Assembly: GCA_011525695.1 (NCBI GenBank) | Contig: WYBX01000086.1 | Coordinates: 62,001 to 126,000 of the forward strand | Origin: Verrucomicrobiia bacterium | GTDB lineage: Bacteria > Verrucomicrobiota > Verrucomicrobiia > Opitutales > Opitutaceae | Length of the DNA stretch: 64,000 nt | Reading direction: 5' to 3' | Translations under genes and position numbers: made by a program | The notes under the pieces: generated by a model | What the model was told of the DNA's origin: nothing | The model's database searches: none | Seen by the model: the letters and a program-made list of their open reading frames with translations, nothing else | Part shown: in pieces, positions 9,464 to 17,886 of the stretch | Layout: each line of letters starts with the position of its first letter | Numbering within the stretch: the stretch's first letter is position 1

Positions 9464-9528
9464 CCCGAGAATTTCGCGACGGCCGCAACCAAAATTCGAA
9501 TCAGGCAAACAGCCGCAAAAAGCTCATT

Positions 9529-10890
9529 ATGAAAACATTCCTGCTCGCCGCGTGCGCGGCATCCATGGTGTTGACGGCCGCCGCCGATCAACCCGCCTTT
9601 CCCGGAGCCGAGGGCTTCGGACGATATGCCCAGGGAGGACGGGGCGGTGATGTCTACAAGGTGACCAGCCTGGCCGACTCTGGGCCTGGCTCGCTGCGCG
9701 AAGGGATCCGCTCGGCCACGGGGCCCCGCACCATTGTCTTCGAGCTCTCGGGGACAATCGCGCTTGAATCGCCGCTGACGATCGATCGGCCCAATATCAC
9801 GATCGCTGGTCAAACCGCGCCGGGTGACGGGATCACGCTGCGGAACCATGCGCTGCAGATTGCGGCGGATCATGTGATTGTTCGGTTCATCCGTTCGCGG
9901 CTGGGGGATCTCGGTGGCAAGAGCCAGGACGCCATTTCCGTCAGCGCGGGGCACAACATCATCCTGGATCACCTCAGCGCGAGCTGGAGCATCGACGAGA
10001 CGCTTTCGGCACAATCCGCCAAGGTGGATTTGCTGACGGTCCAGTGGTGTCTGGTGGCGGAAAGCCTGCACAAATCGATCCACCACGAGGGTGCGCACGG
10101 CAAGGGCGGGATAGTCGGGTCCCTCCGGCAGACCTATCATCACAATCTCTTCGCCCACCACATGGATCGCAGCCCGAAGGTCAGCTGGCGGCGCTACTGC
10201 CAGGTCGATCAACGCAACAGCGTCATGTTCAACTGGGGCGGGGCGAGCTGCCATGACGCCGCCCGGTCGCACGTCAACTGGGTGGGGAACTATTACAAGC
10301 CCGGTCCGGCGACCCGTGACAACGTCCGCACCTGCATCTTCCGGATTCTGAAGAAGGCGGATCAGGGGGTGACCGAGCACGCGCTGCTGTATATCGAGGG
10401 GAACTATCTGGAGGGTTACCCCGAAATTTCCGCCGACAACTGGGCGGGTGGCGTCTTCTATGGCGAGGGAGCCGGGCCGGAAAACCGGACCCGCGAGCCG
10501 TTCCCCTATCCGAAGATTTCCTACGAGACTTCGGCGGAGGAGGCGTATCCGCTGGTGCTCGCCGCGACCGGGGCTTCGCTCGTCCGGGATGCGATCGATC
10601 TGCGGGTGATCGAGGAGACCCGCACGGGCAAGCCGAAGTTTGGTCGCGACGGGATTATCGACAGCCAGAACGACGTGGGCGGCTGGCCGGAGCTGAAGTC
10701 ACTGCCGGCACCGCGGGACACCGACAACGATGGGGTTCCGGATGCCTGGGAAAAGGAACACGGGCTGAATCCGAATGACCCGGCCGATCGGAACCTGGAT
10801 CGCGATCGCGACGGCTACACGAATCTCGAGGAATACCTGAACTGGATCGTGCGGGATGTCGCTGTGCCGGTGAAGGGGACGACGACATAA
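9529..10890 (+). CDS. Secreted PL1-like pectate lyase with C-terminal calcium repeats
   Basis: The protein has 453 residues. Signal peptide residues 1-19 (KTFLLAACAASMVLTAAA) are followed by FPGAEGFGRYAQGGRGGDVYKVT, the same N-terminal signature as the lyase at 2.9 kb. A beta-helix covers about 22-380 with ILDHLSASWSIDETL and HHMDRSPKVSW, which I take as the active-site region. The last 60 residues carry DTDNDGVPDAWE and DRDRDGYTNLEEYL, acidic EF-hand/thrombospondin-3-like calcium repeats. It lacks the Calx-beta tail of its paralogue. It should cleave pectate-like uronans extracellularly. It is the last gene of the first plus-strand cluster, 65 bases after the phosphatase. Confidence 0.9.
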   Translation: MKTFLLAACAASMVLTAAADQPAFPGAEGFGRYAQGGRGGDVYKVTSLADSGPGSLREGIRSATGPRTIVFELSGTIALESPLTIDRPNITIAGQTAPGDGITLRNHALQIAADHVIVRFIRSRLGDLGGKSQDAISVSAGHNIILDHLSASWSIDETLSAQSAKVDLLTVQWCLVAESLHKSIHHEGAHGKGGIVGSLRQTYHHNLFAHHMDRSPKVSWRRYCQVDQRNSVMFNWGGASCHDAARSHVNWVGNYYKPGPATRDNVRTCIFRILKKADQGVTEHALLYIEGNYLEGYPEISADNWAGGVFYGEGAGPENRTREPFPYPKISYETSAEEAYPLVLAATGASLVRDAIDLRVIEETRTGKPKFGRDGIIDSQNDVGGWPELKSLPAPRDTDNDGVPDAWEKEHGLNPNDPADRNLDRDRDGYTNLEEYLNWIVRDVAVPVKGTTT

Positions 10891-10981
10891 GCCAGAGGAC
10901 GGACGACGGAGGACAGAGGGCGGCGGTCGGAGCTCAGAGGTCAGAAGTCAGCGGTCAGAGATCAGAAACATCCTCACGTGC

Positions 10982-11013
10982 CTTCGCGTTCATTGGCGCC
11001 CATTCGCGGTTGG
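10982..11013. repeat. Short repeat of the TTCGCG(N)CATT...TTCGCGGTT family
   Basis: Degenerate roughly 10-base units of the type CATTCGCGTC end in TTCGCGGTTGG. Related copies occur at 11601-11660 (inverted), 11748-11780, 13055-13085, 15107-15137 and 47286-47310. They are all intergenic or at gene ends. The stretch 10891-10981 just before it contains loose AGGTCAGAAGTCAG-type repetition and no gene. Confidence 0.6.
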
Positions 11014-11096
11014 CCCGCTTGGGCCAAGCCATTGCCACAAAAAACACAACAGGCTCGCGGTGGATCCCCCGGGTGGCCATAGCCGCCTCCCTGCGG

Positions 11097-11549
11097 TCAG
11101 CCCTCCCATGCCCGGGCGGCCACGGGATCGCGGCCCTCATCGAAATCGATGTAATCGAACATCGTCTCGATCGGCCTGCCCTCGAGTTTGGACTCGCTGA
11201 TCCGGCGCTCGAGCAGCGCCCGGATCTCGTCGCGCCAGCCGCGCTTCATCATGAACCCGTTCCAGACTTCACACTGTTCCTCGGTCCGCGTTCCGCCACG
11301 CTCGTGACACCAGGCGATCGCCTGCTCGTCGCCCACGCTGCCGGCGAGCACGTGCGCCTTCAGCTCGTCATAATTCACACCCAGGAAGGCGCAGCAGCGG
11401 CCATCGAACCCCTTGCCGAGGTTCGCGCCGTACTCCTCGAGCGGCAACCGACCGGAAGCCTGGAGCCGAATCTTGTCGAGCATCCGGCCGAAATAGACGA
11501 TTCGACCGACGCGGGCATAGGGACTGCGGAGACCGGGGACGTTGGGCAT
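11097..11549 (-). CDS. DUF5069 family protein
   Basis: The protein has 150 residues from the ATG complementary to 11547-11549. The signature is PGLRSPYARVG, then YFGRMLDKIRL and GKGFDGRCCAFLGV, which I recognise as DUF5069, a small cytoplasmic family common in Verrucomicrobiota. It has no known function and no signal peptide. The frame is open to 11795, but that upstream extension is low-complexity translation of the intergenic repeats, so the internal ATG is preferred. It is flanked on both sides by TTCGCG-type repeats. It is unlikely to be part of the polysaccharide system. Confidence 0.85.
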   Translation of the reverse strand: MPNVPGLRSPYARVGRIVYFGRMLDKIRLQASGRLPLEEYGANLGKGFDGRCCAFLGVNYDELKAHVLAGSVGDEQAIAWCHERGGTRTEEQCEVWNGFMMKRGWRDEIRALLERRISESKLEGRPIETMFDYIDFDEGRDPVAARAWEG

Positions 11550-11600
11550 GGGGGTATCTTCTGCCCTCTGGGATCTCCGGCCGGCGAGCCAAAAAATCGG

Positions 11601-11660
11601 CCGCGAAGGGACGCGAATCGGCCTCCCAGTAACCGCGAATGGATGCGAATGGACGCGAAT
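11601..11660. repeat. Inverted copies of the TTCGCG-type repeat
   Basis: CCGCGAAGGGACGCGAATCG, then AACCGCGAATGGATGCGAAT and GGACGCGAAT, are the reverse complement of the repeat seen at 11748-11780. The 340-base region 11550-11890 between DUF5069 and the DUF6807 gene holds these two facing repeat clusters and presumably divergent promoters. No gene was seen in it. Confidence 0.6.
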
Positions 11661-11747
11661 CGGGCGGTGATGAAGAAAGAATGTAGATTCGAATTCGAGG
11701 TCGGCGTTTGAAGAAACGATTTGAAAACCTCCCAAGCCGGCACTCTC

Positions 11748-11780
11748 CATTCGCGTCCATTGGCGTCTATTCGCGGTTGA
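11748..11780. repeat. TTCGCG-type repeat, forward copy
   Basis: The units are CATTCGCGTC, CATTGGCGTC and TATTCGCGGTT. It faces the inverted cluster at 11631-11660, so the pair could form a long imperfect stem upstream of DUF5069. Confidence 0.6.
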
Positions 11781-11890
11781 ACCAGTAACTCTCATTCATT
11801 TGGCAATTTTGACCAATGATTTGGCGAAATCTGCATGGGCGCCGGCCGGGATTCCGGCTAACATCGCGCCCGCCCATCCCCCAAATTCCC

Positions 11891-12871
11891 ATGTTGCTTC
11901 CCCGCCTCGCCGCCCTGCTGACGCTCCTCATTTCATGCGCCACGATCGCAACGGCCGCCGATCCTAGTGCGGCCTCGTCATCGAAATCCGGCCTCGACTG
12001 GACCCTCGAGAAGGACCGGCTGATCATTCGCGACAGCGCCGGCCAGCCGGTCGCCACCTATGTCTTCCGCGACCCGGACACGCTCCGGCCGCATTTTCAG
12101 AACGTGCACGCGCCGGATGGCCGGCTGGTGACGCGGCGCCACCCGGCGCAGGCGCCCGATCTGGTGGATCACCCCACCATGCATCCCGGGCTGTGGATGG
12201 CATTCGGTGACATCAACGGGCAGGACTTCTGGCGGAACAAGGCGCGGATCGAGCACGTCCGGTTCATCGATGATCCCCGGCTAAAGGATGGCCGGCTGCA
12301 CTTTGCCACCGAGAACCGGCTGGTTGCCACCGATGGGAGCGTGATGGGAACGCAGATCTCGCGCTTCATTGTGTGGCGCGAGCCGTATGCGAACTGGATC
12401 GTCTGGGAGGCAGCGCTGCGGGCGGGGGACAAGCCGCTCGTCTTCGGCGCACAGGAGGAGATGGGGCTCGGCGTCCGGCTCACCGGCGGCTTGATCGAGA
12501 AGAACGGCCCCGGCGTGGCGGTGAACAGCCAGGGTGATCGCGGAGCGAAGACTGCCTGGGGGAAAGTGGCCGACTGGTGCGAATATTCCGCCGTCATCGA
12601 TGGCCGGCGGATCGGGGCGAGCATCTTTCCGGATCCCGCGAACCCACAGCGGACGTGGTGGCATGTGCGGGATTACGGGCTGATGCTCGCGAATTCCTTC
12701 GGCCCGCTGGTCCTGCCGCCAGAGGCGGAGGGCAAGGTCACGGTGAAGCCGGGTGACGAACTGCGGCTGCGATTCGGCGTGCGTTTTTTCAGCCAGCCGG
12801 CTGCGGAGCCGGCGGATGCCGCCGCGGCGTATCGCAAGTTTGTCGACAGCGGAGGGCGCGGCGCCAGGTGA
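11891..12871 (+). CDS. Secreted DUF6807 (PmoA-like) family protein
   Basis: The protein has 326 residues. A signal peptide spans about 1-22 (LAALLTLLISCATIATAA). LISC could also act as a lipobox. The mature region contains RPHFQNVHAPDG, DHPTMHPGLWMAFGDING and DFWRN, which match the family formerly named methane-oxygenase PmoA (DUF6807), a beta-rich group common next to glycoside hydrolases and Gfo/Idh/MocA dehydrogenases in Planctomycetes and Verrucomicrobia. The biochemical role is not established to my knowledge; a carbohydrate-related role is inferred from context. The several conserved His residues suggest metal or sugar binding. The upstream in-frame ATG at 11816 would add a non-signal extension, so 11891 was chosen. 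Confidence 0.82.
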   Translation: MLLPRLAALLTLLISCATIATAADPSAASSSKSGLDWTLEKDRLIIRDSAGQPVATYVFRDPDTLRPHFQNVHAPDGRLVTRRHPAQAPDLVDHPTMHPGLWMAFGDINGQDFWRNKARIEHVRFIDDPRLKDGRLHFATENRLVATDGSVMGTQISRFIVWREPYANWIVWEAALRAGDKPLVFGAQEEMGLGVRLTGGLIEKNGPGVAVNSQGDRGAKTAWGKVADWCEYSAVIDGRRIGASIFPDPANPQRTWWHVRDYGLMLANSFGPLVLPPEAEGKVTVKPGDELRLRFGVRFFSQPAAEPADAAAAYRKFVDSGGRGAR

Positions 12872-12895
12872 AGGTTGGGATAGGGGAGGTGGATT

Positions 12896-12977
12896 CGTAG
12901 GGGCGCAGTGCCCTTGCTGCGCCCTGAGGATCATCCGACTGCAATTGAGGGCGCAGCAAGTCTGCGCCCGTACGGGG
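12896..12977. repeat. Imperfect inverted repeat of the GTAGGGGCGCAG family
   Basis: The left arm CGTAGGGGCGCAGTGCCCTT continues to GCTGCGCCCT. The right arm AGGGCGCAGCAAGTCTGCGC continues to CCGTACG and is nearly its reverse complement. About 22 bases separate them. A half copy lies at 13002-13028. Related full copies are at 16088-16152 and 17807-17882. It lies just after the DUF6807 gene. Confidence 0.7.
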
Positions 12978-13001
12978 CCGAGTGACTAAACGTGGATATG
13001 C

Positions 13002-13085
13002 GGGTGCAGACAAGGTTGCGCCCCTACGGCTGCATCTTCGAATCAGCTTCGGCCGTTCGCGTGAATTGGCGTTCATTCGCGGTTG
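13002..13085. repeat. Half GTAGGGGCGCAG unit plus TTCGCG-type repeat
   Basis: GGTGCAGACAAGGTTGCGCC followed by CCTACGG (13004-13028) is a single arm of the GTAGGGGCGCAG element. GTTCGCGTGAATTGGCGTTC followed by ATTCGCGGTTG (13055-13085) is a TTCGCG-type copy that runs into the 3' end of the minus-strand gene, supplying its last few codons. Confidence 0.55.
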
Positions 13086-14800
13086 GGCGGATTGGATTCT
13101 TTGATCCTTGCCTGCAGCGCCTCGAACCGCGTGCGCTGCGCCTCATCAGGCGCCAGCGTCAGTCCGAGGTTGATCAGCCACCGGGCGGTGTCGGTGAAGC
13201 CATGCCGCAGGCTCAGCTCGGCCGTCCGCGAGACGAGCTCCGAGTGGTGCGGAAACAGCCGGACACCCTCCTCGAGGACTGCCAACTGGGTGCTGGTCGG
13301 CTGCTGGCTCGAGGCCGTCCAGACATCGGCAATCAATTCGTAAACCTCGGCCAGCGGTGGCTGCTGCGCGCGCGCGGCCAGCAGTGGCGCGAGCACCTCG
13401 TCCAACTGCGCGGTTCCCAACCGGGCTCCGGTGTCGGAGCCCGGCCCGCGCAGTGCGGCGAACCGCAGCCGCGCGAGTTCGAACGCTGCACGCGGCCGGA
13501 GGATCTCGCCGCCCGCGGCCGCCTCCTCGAGGAACCGGCGTGCGGCGGCATCATCGCCGGCATCGACCTCGCAGAGCCCGATCACGGCGAGCAGCCTCGG
13601 GTCGCGATGGCCTCGGTCATAGGCGCGCATCAGCGTGCGTCGCGCCTGCTCCGCGTATTTCGAGGTGAGGACCGGGAACTGCGCCTTCACATAACTGATT
13701 TCGAGCCGCTCCCAGTCACCCTTGAGCCGCGCGATTTCAACGTCGGTTGCCGGCCGCAAGGTGTAGTCGGGCAGCCGCGTCCGCTCCGGCCGGAGTTCCA
13801 GCCGCTCGCTTTGCGCTTCCGGGAGATGAGCGGTGAGCTGCGCCTGCGCGGTCGCAAAATCCAACCCGAAGCACTCCTGGAAGAGCGCCTCGGTGAGCGG
13901 TTCGACCGCCGCCCGCTCCACAAACTTCCCCAGTGCCTCGCGTCTCGGTGCGCCGCGGCCGGCCACTCCCCAGTGCACGAACAACGCGGCCTGCGCCTGC
14001 CACAGCGACATCGCCCGGTCCGTCCCGGTGTCAGCCGACGAGAGATCGCCGGCAAAAAACTCCGCCAGCGGCAGGAGCGCGCGGTTGGACTCCGGGCCGG
14101 GCAGCAACGCCGCGCTGCCAATTTCAAGCGGCCAGTCCAACGGTCCGAGCGTGAGCTCGCGCTCGGTGAACTCGGACCGTGAAAACAGCGTGAGCACGCC
14201 GCTGATGAACCACGGCGGCAGCGCGGGCAATCGCTGCTGCAGGATGTAGCCGACGTAATCCGCGGTGAGCGCGACCCGGTTTGGGTCGAACTTGCTTTCC
14301 TCCACCACGGCAAAGAGCACGCTGCCGTCGCGGTCCCACAGCCGCAGGTTGGGCAGGAAGGCGTAGCGCGGCGGTGGCGGGCGGCGGCGCAGCCGGCCAT
14401 CGTCGATCGGCTCGATCGCAGCGTCGAGCTTGTCCTGCTCCGCCGCCGTCAGGGCCATCCGGGCCACGACTTCGCGGGAGCTCGGCGGCTGGTGCGCGCT
14501 GTCGACGAAGATCAGGGTATGTCCGCCCGACATCTTCAACTGGAGCGAAGGCGGCAGCAGTTCGGCGAGGAGTTCCTGCAGCCGGTGATGATTGGCAATG
14601 AGCGCGCGGGTCAGGCGTTCGGGGCAGGTCGACAACACCTCCCAGCCGGCCACCTCGGCATGGCGCCACGGCAGCGGTTGCGCCGGCTCCTCGACGAGGA
14701 ACGGCGGCAGCGCGATGATCTTGGGCTCCGCCGCCCCGGCCACGACCGCACCCATCGTCAGCGCGGCGGCCAGGTTATGAAGAATGCGGGATCGGTTCAT
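13073..14800 (-). CDS. Secreted TPR-like hypothetical protein
   Basis: The protein has 575 residues from the ATG complementary to 14798-14800. A signal peptide covers about 1-24 (LAAALTMGAVVAGAA). The N-terminal half includes LPPWFISGVLTLFSR, reminiscent of the peptidase-like DUF1570 layout, but I see no clear HExxH zinc motif. The C-terminal half is helical with TPR-like periodicity: LMRAYDRGHRDPRLLAVIGL, AAARRFLEEAAAGG and AELSLRHGF, then ARWLINLGL. Its function is unknown; it probably acts in the periplasm as a binding or scaffold protein. The final codons lie inside a TTCGCG repeat, so its C-terminus may have been altered by that element. Confidence 0.75.
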   Translation of the reverse strand: MNRSRILHNLAAALTMGAVVAGAAEPKIIALPPFLVEEPAQPLPWRHAEVAGWEVLSTCPERLTRALIANHHRLQELLAELLPPSLQLKMSGGHTLIFVDSAHQPPSSREVVARMALTAAEQDKLDAAIEPIDDGRLRRRPPPPRYAFLPNLRLWDRDGSVLFAVVEESKFDPNRVALTADYVGYILQQRLPALPPWFISGVLTLFSRSEFTERELTLGPLDWPLEIGSAALLPGPESNRALLPLAEFFAGDLSSADTGTDRAMSLWQAQAALFVHWGVAGRGAPRREALGKFVERAAVEPLTEALFQECFGLDFATAQAQLTAHLPEAQSERLELRPERTRLPDYTLRPATDVEIARLKGDWERLEISYVKAQFPVLTSKYAEQARRTLMRAYDRGHRDPRLLAVIGLCEVDAGDDAAARRFLEEAAAGGEILRPRAAFELARLRFAALRGPGSDTGARLGTAQLDEVLAPLLAARAQQPPLAEVYELIADVWTASSQQPTSTQLAVLEEGVRLFPHHSELVSRTAELSLRHGFTDTARWLINLGLTLAPDEAQRTRFEALQARIKESNPPNRE

Positions 14801-15230
14801 GAGCGTAAGGAATGGCGTTTGCCGTGCCCGGGATTTGTGAAAGAACCAAACGGGTTTTCCCGATGAGATCAAAATTTACCCTGCAGGGTGCCGGTTCGCG
14901 GAACGGGCTCCGCTCCATCCGGTACACCATTGAGCTGGCGTACCTGCGGAAATGGACCACGGAGAAGGGCGTGCCGCTGCCAATAAAATAGCCGGATCTC
15001 GCAGATTAATCCGGGATCCAGCTTCCGCCATCCCTTCGATTTCAGCAAAGGAACCGGAGGCGCGCCCAGTCAGCCGGAGCTTTTGGAAAAGGAATCGGCG
15101 AGCCAATCCGCGTTTCTTCGCGCTGCTTCGCGGTTGAATTCCGATTGCCGGGGCACGGGTTCTGAATGATTGACGGCGAGGACGCGCATTCTGTCTTTTC
15201 GGCGCTGCGTGCGATGTTCATGGTTTCGGG
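14801..15230. other. 430-base intergenic region between divergent genes
   Basis: It separates the minus-strand TPR-like gene from the plus-strand AraC regulator. It contains one TTCGCG-type repeat at about 15107-15137. A 42-codon open frame at 14863-14991 was not accepted as a gene. Both flanking promoters should lie here, but no convincing promoter box was seen. Confidence 0.5.
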
Positions 15231-16079
15231 GTGTCCATCTCCTTCGCCCGGCTCCGTGTCCTGAACCCCTCGCGTGCGGCGCGGCGACTGCTCTGGCATG
15301 TGCTCTCGATCGGTTCGGTGTCCCGGGACGAGCCCGAGGAGCATGCGGGCATGGACAAGGCCGGCTGGTTTCTTTTCCGGGTGAAGTCCGGCCGCGGGAC
15401 GGTCGAGCTGCCCGACACGAGCCTTGAATTGAAGCCGGGCGGCACCTGGTGGCTGCTGGATCTGAGCCGGTCGCGGCGCTATGTGCCGGCCGCCGGCTCC
15501 CGGCTCGTGACGATGAGCGTGCGGTTCAGCGGGCCGGCCATCGACACCTGGCGCGATGAGATCTTCCGCGGGCGCAGCGGGTTCGTGCTGGGCGCGCCGC
15601 GGCAGTCCGCCCGGCTGCAGAAGGCTTGTGACGAGTTGATGCGACTGGCCGCCGACGCGCCGGCCCAGGCCGAGTGGCGGATGCACGAGATCATCACGAG
15701 TGTCCTCGGACTTCTCTACCTGGCGCACGAGCTGCCCGACAGCGCGCAGGCCCAGCCGAATTCGCCCACCCGCCGGGTGGTGGAGGCGGTGCAGGCCAAT
15801 CCCCTTCGCGACTGGCGCGCGGACGAGTTGTCGGGCGTGGCCGGGATCAGCTATTCGAGCCTGCGCAAGCATTTCAAGGAGTCGCAGGGGGAGACGCTGC
15901 ACGCGTTCCTCCAGCGGATCCGGCTCGAGCAGGCGCGGCTGCGACTGACGGACATGCGGCTTGCGGTGAAGGAGATCGCGCAGCAGCTGAATTTTTCCAG
16001 CGAGTTCTATTTCAGCCGGTGGTTTCACCATGCGACCGGCATGAGTCCCTCCCGCTTCCGCACGATGCTGCGGGGCTGA
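15231..16079 (+). CDS. AraC family transcriptional regulator
   Basis: The protein has 282 residues and starts at GTG 15231. The N-terminal about 150 residues form a cupin-like sensing domain (GRGTVELPDTSLELKPGG). The C-terminal about 100 residues hold two helix-turn-helix motifs: WRADELSGVAGISYSSLRKH, then FKESQGETLHAFLQRIRL, and LAVKEIAQQLNFSSEFYFSR, then WFHHATGMSPSRFR. That is the classic AraC signature. It probably senses a sugar and activates the neighbouring oxidoreductase, dehydrogenase and transporter genes; this is inferred from position only. No stronger in-frame ATG was found at the 5' end. A GTAGGGGCGCAG repeat separates it from the next gene. Confidence 0.92.
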   Translation: MSISFARLRVLNPSRAARRLLWHVLSIGSVSRDEPEEHAGMDKAGWFLFRVKSGRGTVELPDTSLELKPGGTWWLLDLSRSRRYVPAAGSRLVTMSVRFSGPAIDTWRDEIFRGRSGFVLGAPRQSARLQKACDELMRLAADAPAQAEWRMHEIITSVLGLLYLAHELPDSAQAQPNSPTRRVVEAVQANPLRDWRADELSGVAGISYSSLRKHFKESQGETLHAFLQRIRLEQARLRLTDMRLAVKEIAQQLNFSSEFYFSRWFHHATGMSPSRFRTMLRG

Positions 16080-16087
16080 GGTCGGAT

Positions 16088-16152
16088 TCGTAGGGGCGCC
16101 CGCACCGGTGATTCATCCGTCCTGAGGGCGCAGACAAGGCTGCGCCCCTACG
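16088..16152. repeat. GTAGGGGCGCAG-family inverted repeat
   Basis: CGTAGGGGCGC at the left and GGGCGCAGACAAGGCTGCGC followed by CCCTACG at the right form an imperfect inverted repeat between the AraC gene and the Gfo/Idh/MocA gene. It is related to the copies at 12896-12977 and 17807-17882. Confidence 0.65.
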
Positions 16153-16307
16153 CTGCGTGGTTAAGTGACCCCATGGCAGTTTTCACAAGAAAAACGGCGG
16201 ATTCTGCATGGCGGTTGTCAGCGGCGTGCCCTAGAGTCTTCATGCTCGAGCGGCCGCACCCACGCGGCCGTGCCCCCATCCGTCAACCTCTCCGCCCGAC
16301 ACCCGTC

Positions 16308-17774
16308 ATGAAGCCCCCATTCCTTTCCCGCCGCCAGTTTCTCCAGCGTTCGGCCATCGCCGGCGCTCTCACCTTCCCGATGCTCCGAACCGCCCGCGCG
16401 GCCGGCAGCGCCAATGGTGACGTGCGCGTCGCCATCATCGGGCTCGGCAACAAGGGGAAGGGCCATGTCAGGAAGTTCAAGGAGCTCGCCGGGGCGCGAG
16501 TGGCGGCCCTGTGCGATGTCGATCCGCAGCGGCTCGCCGAGGCGGCCAAGCTCCTCGACGACAGCGGCACCAAGCCCTACACGACCACCGATGCCCGGAG
16601 GATCATCGAGCGGAAGGACATCGATGCCGTCGTCATCGCCACGCCCAACCACTGGCACGCGCTGCTCGGCGTCTGGGCCATCCGGTCCGGCAAGGACGTT
16701 TATGTGGAAAAGCCGGTTTCGCACAGCATCTGGGAGGGGGCGCAGCTCACGGCCGAGGCGAAGCAGCACCGGCGGATTGTGCAGGCCGGCACGCAGTACC
16801 GTTCCGATGAGGGGCTCCTGGCCGCCGCCGAGTGGCTGCGCGCCGGCAACCTGGGTGCGCTGCAATGGGCGCACGTCCTCTGGTACGAGTACCGGCCCGG
16901 CATCGGCCGGGTCGCGCCGCACATACCTGACTGGCTCGATTATGATCTTTACTGCGGCCCCGCGCCGGTCGAGCCGCTGACGCGTTCGAGGCTGCATTAC
17001 GACTGGCACTGGTTCTGGTCGACCGGCGACGGCGACCTCGGCAACAGCGGTATCCATGCCATTGATGCCTGCCGGATGGTCAGCGGCGCGGCCGGGATGC
17101 CGCGGCGAGCCCGCTGCCTGGGCGGCCGGTTCGCGGTGGACGACGCGGCGCAGACGCCCAACACCCAGCTTACGCTGCTCGATTATCCGGGGATCCCGAT
17201 GCTGGTCGAGAACCGGAACCTGCCGGCCAAGCCGGGGATGAAGGCGATGGATTCGTTCCGCGGACTTCGCGACGGCTTCGTGCTCCAGTATGCGGACGGC
17301 TACTTCGGCGGACTGCGTGGCGGCGGCAACGCGTACGACAACGCCGGCAAGAAAATCAAGGCGTTCCCGGGCGACAGCGGCGGCGGACATGCCGCCAATT
17401 TCATCGCGGCGGTCAAGAGTCGGCGGACCTCCGATCTGCGGGCGCCGATCGCCGAGGGCCACATCTCCACCTCGGGCTGCCATCTCGGCAACATCTCCTG
17501 GCGGCTGGGCCAGCCGGCGACGGTCGCCGCCTGTCGCGAGGCGGTGAGCCTGCATCCGCGCGGCGGGGAAACGCTGGCCGGGCTCGAGCAGAATGTCGCG
17601 ATCAACGGGGTCGACCTGAAGCAGCAGCCATTCGTCCTCGGGCCCTGGCTGGAGATTGCGTCGGGCACGGACGAGATTCGCGCCGTGGAAGGCGACCGCA
17701 ATCTGCTCGAGGCGGCGCGCCGGCTGGCCCGCGGCTCGCATCGTCCGGGCTATGACTTCAGGGCCTCGGCGTGA
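16308..17774 (+). CDS. Tat-exported Gfo/Idh/MocA family oxidoreductase
   Basis: The protein has 488 residues. A twin-arginine signal, SRRQFLQRS, lies at residues 7-15, followed by a hydrophobic stretch and ARAAG. The Rossmann motif GLGNKGKG lies near 46, a DVD acidic end near 70, and the family EKPVSH near 134. The C-terminal domain is the usual Gfo/Idh/MocA sheet. It should oxidise or reduce a sugar or sugar derivative with a tightly held NAD(P), consistent with export of the folded, cofactor-loaded enzyme. Tat-secreted members are abundant in Planctomycetes and Verrucomicrobia, and related secreted enzymes can act on glycosidic bonds by redox chemistry, so a lyase or hydrolase role is possible. 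The frame is open upstream to 16173, but the ATG at 16308 places the RR motif correctly. Confidence 0.9.
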   Translation: MKPPFLSRRQFLQRSAIAGALTFPMLRTARAAGSANGDVRVAIIGLGNKGKGHVRKFKELAGARVAALCDVDPQRLAEAAKLLDDSGTKPYTTTDARRIIERKDIDAVVIATPNHWHALLGVWAIRSGKDVYVEKPVSHSIWEGAQLTAEAKQHRRIVQAGTQYRSDEGLLAAAEWLRAGNLGALQWAHVLWYEYRPGIGRVAPHIPDWLDYDLYCGPAPVEPLTRSRLHYDWHWFWSTGDGDLGNSGIHAIDACRMVSGAAGMPRRARCLGGRFAVDDAAQTPNTQLTLLDYPGIPMLVENRNLPAKPGMKAMDSFRGLRDGFVLQYADGYFGGLRGGGNAYDNAGKKIKAFPGDSGGGHAANFIAAVKSRRTSDLRAPIAEGHISTSGCHLGNISWRLGQPATVAACREAVSLHPRGGETLAGLEQNVAINGVDLKQQPFVLGPWLEIASGTDEIRAVEGDRNLLEAARRLARGSHRPGYDFRASA

Positions 17775-17806
17775 GGGCATCATATACAAGGGCAACAGTG
17801 CTTTGT

Positions 17807-17882
17807 CGTAGGGGCGCAGACTTGCTGCGCCCGTATTGGGGGTCGAGTGGTTGTGAGGGCGCAGCAAGACTGCGCCCCTACG
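17807..17882. repeat. GTAGGGGCGCAG-family inverted repeat at a gene start
   Basis: The left arm CGTAGGGGCGCAGACTTGCT continues to GCGCCC. The right arm GGGCGCAGCAAGACTGCGCC continues to CCTACG. They are separated by about 23 bases. The right arm ends four bases before the ATG at 17887, so the element occupies the 5' untranslated region of the dehydrogenase gene. Confidence 0.7.
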
Positions 17883-17886
17883 GAGC

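Noticed and set aside
14863..14991. A 42-codon open frame between the TPR-like gene and AraC.
   Set aside because: No family resemblance, no ribosome binding site and no conserved neighbour; random short frames of this size are common in high-GC DNA.
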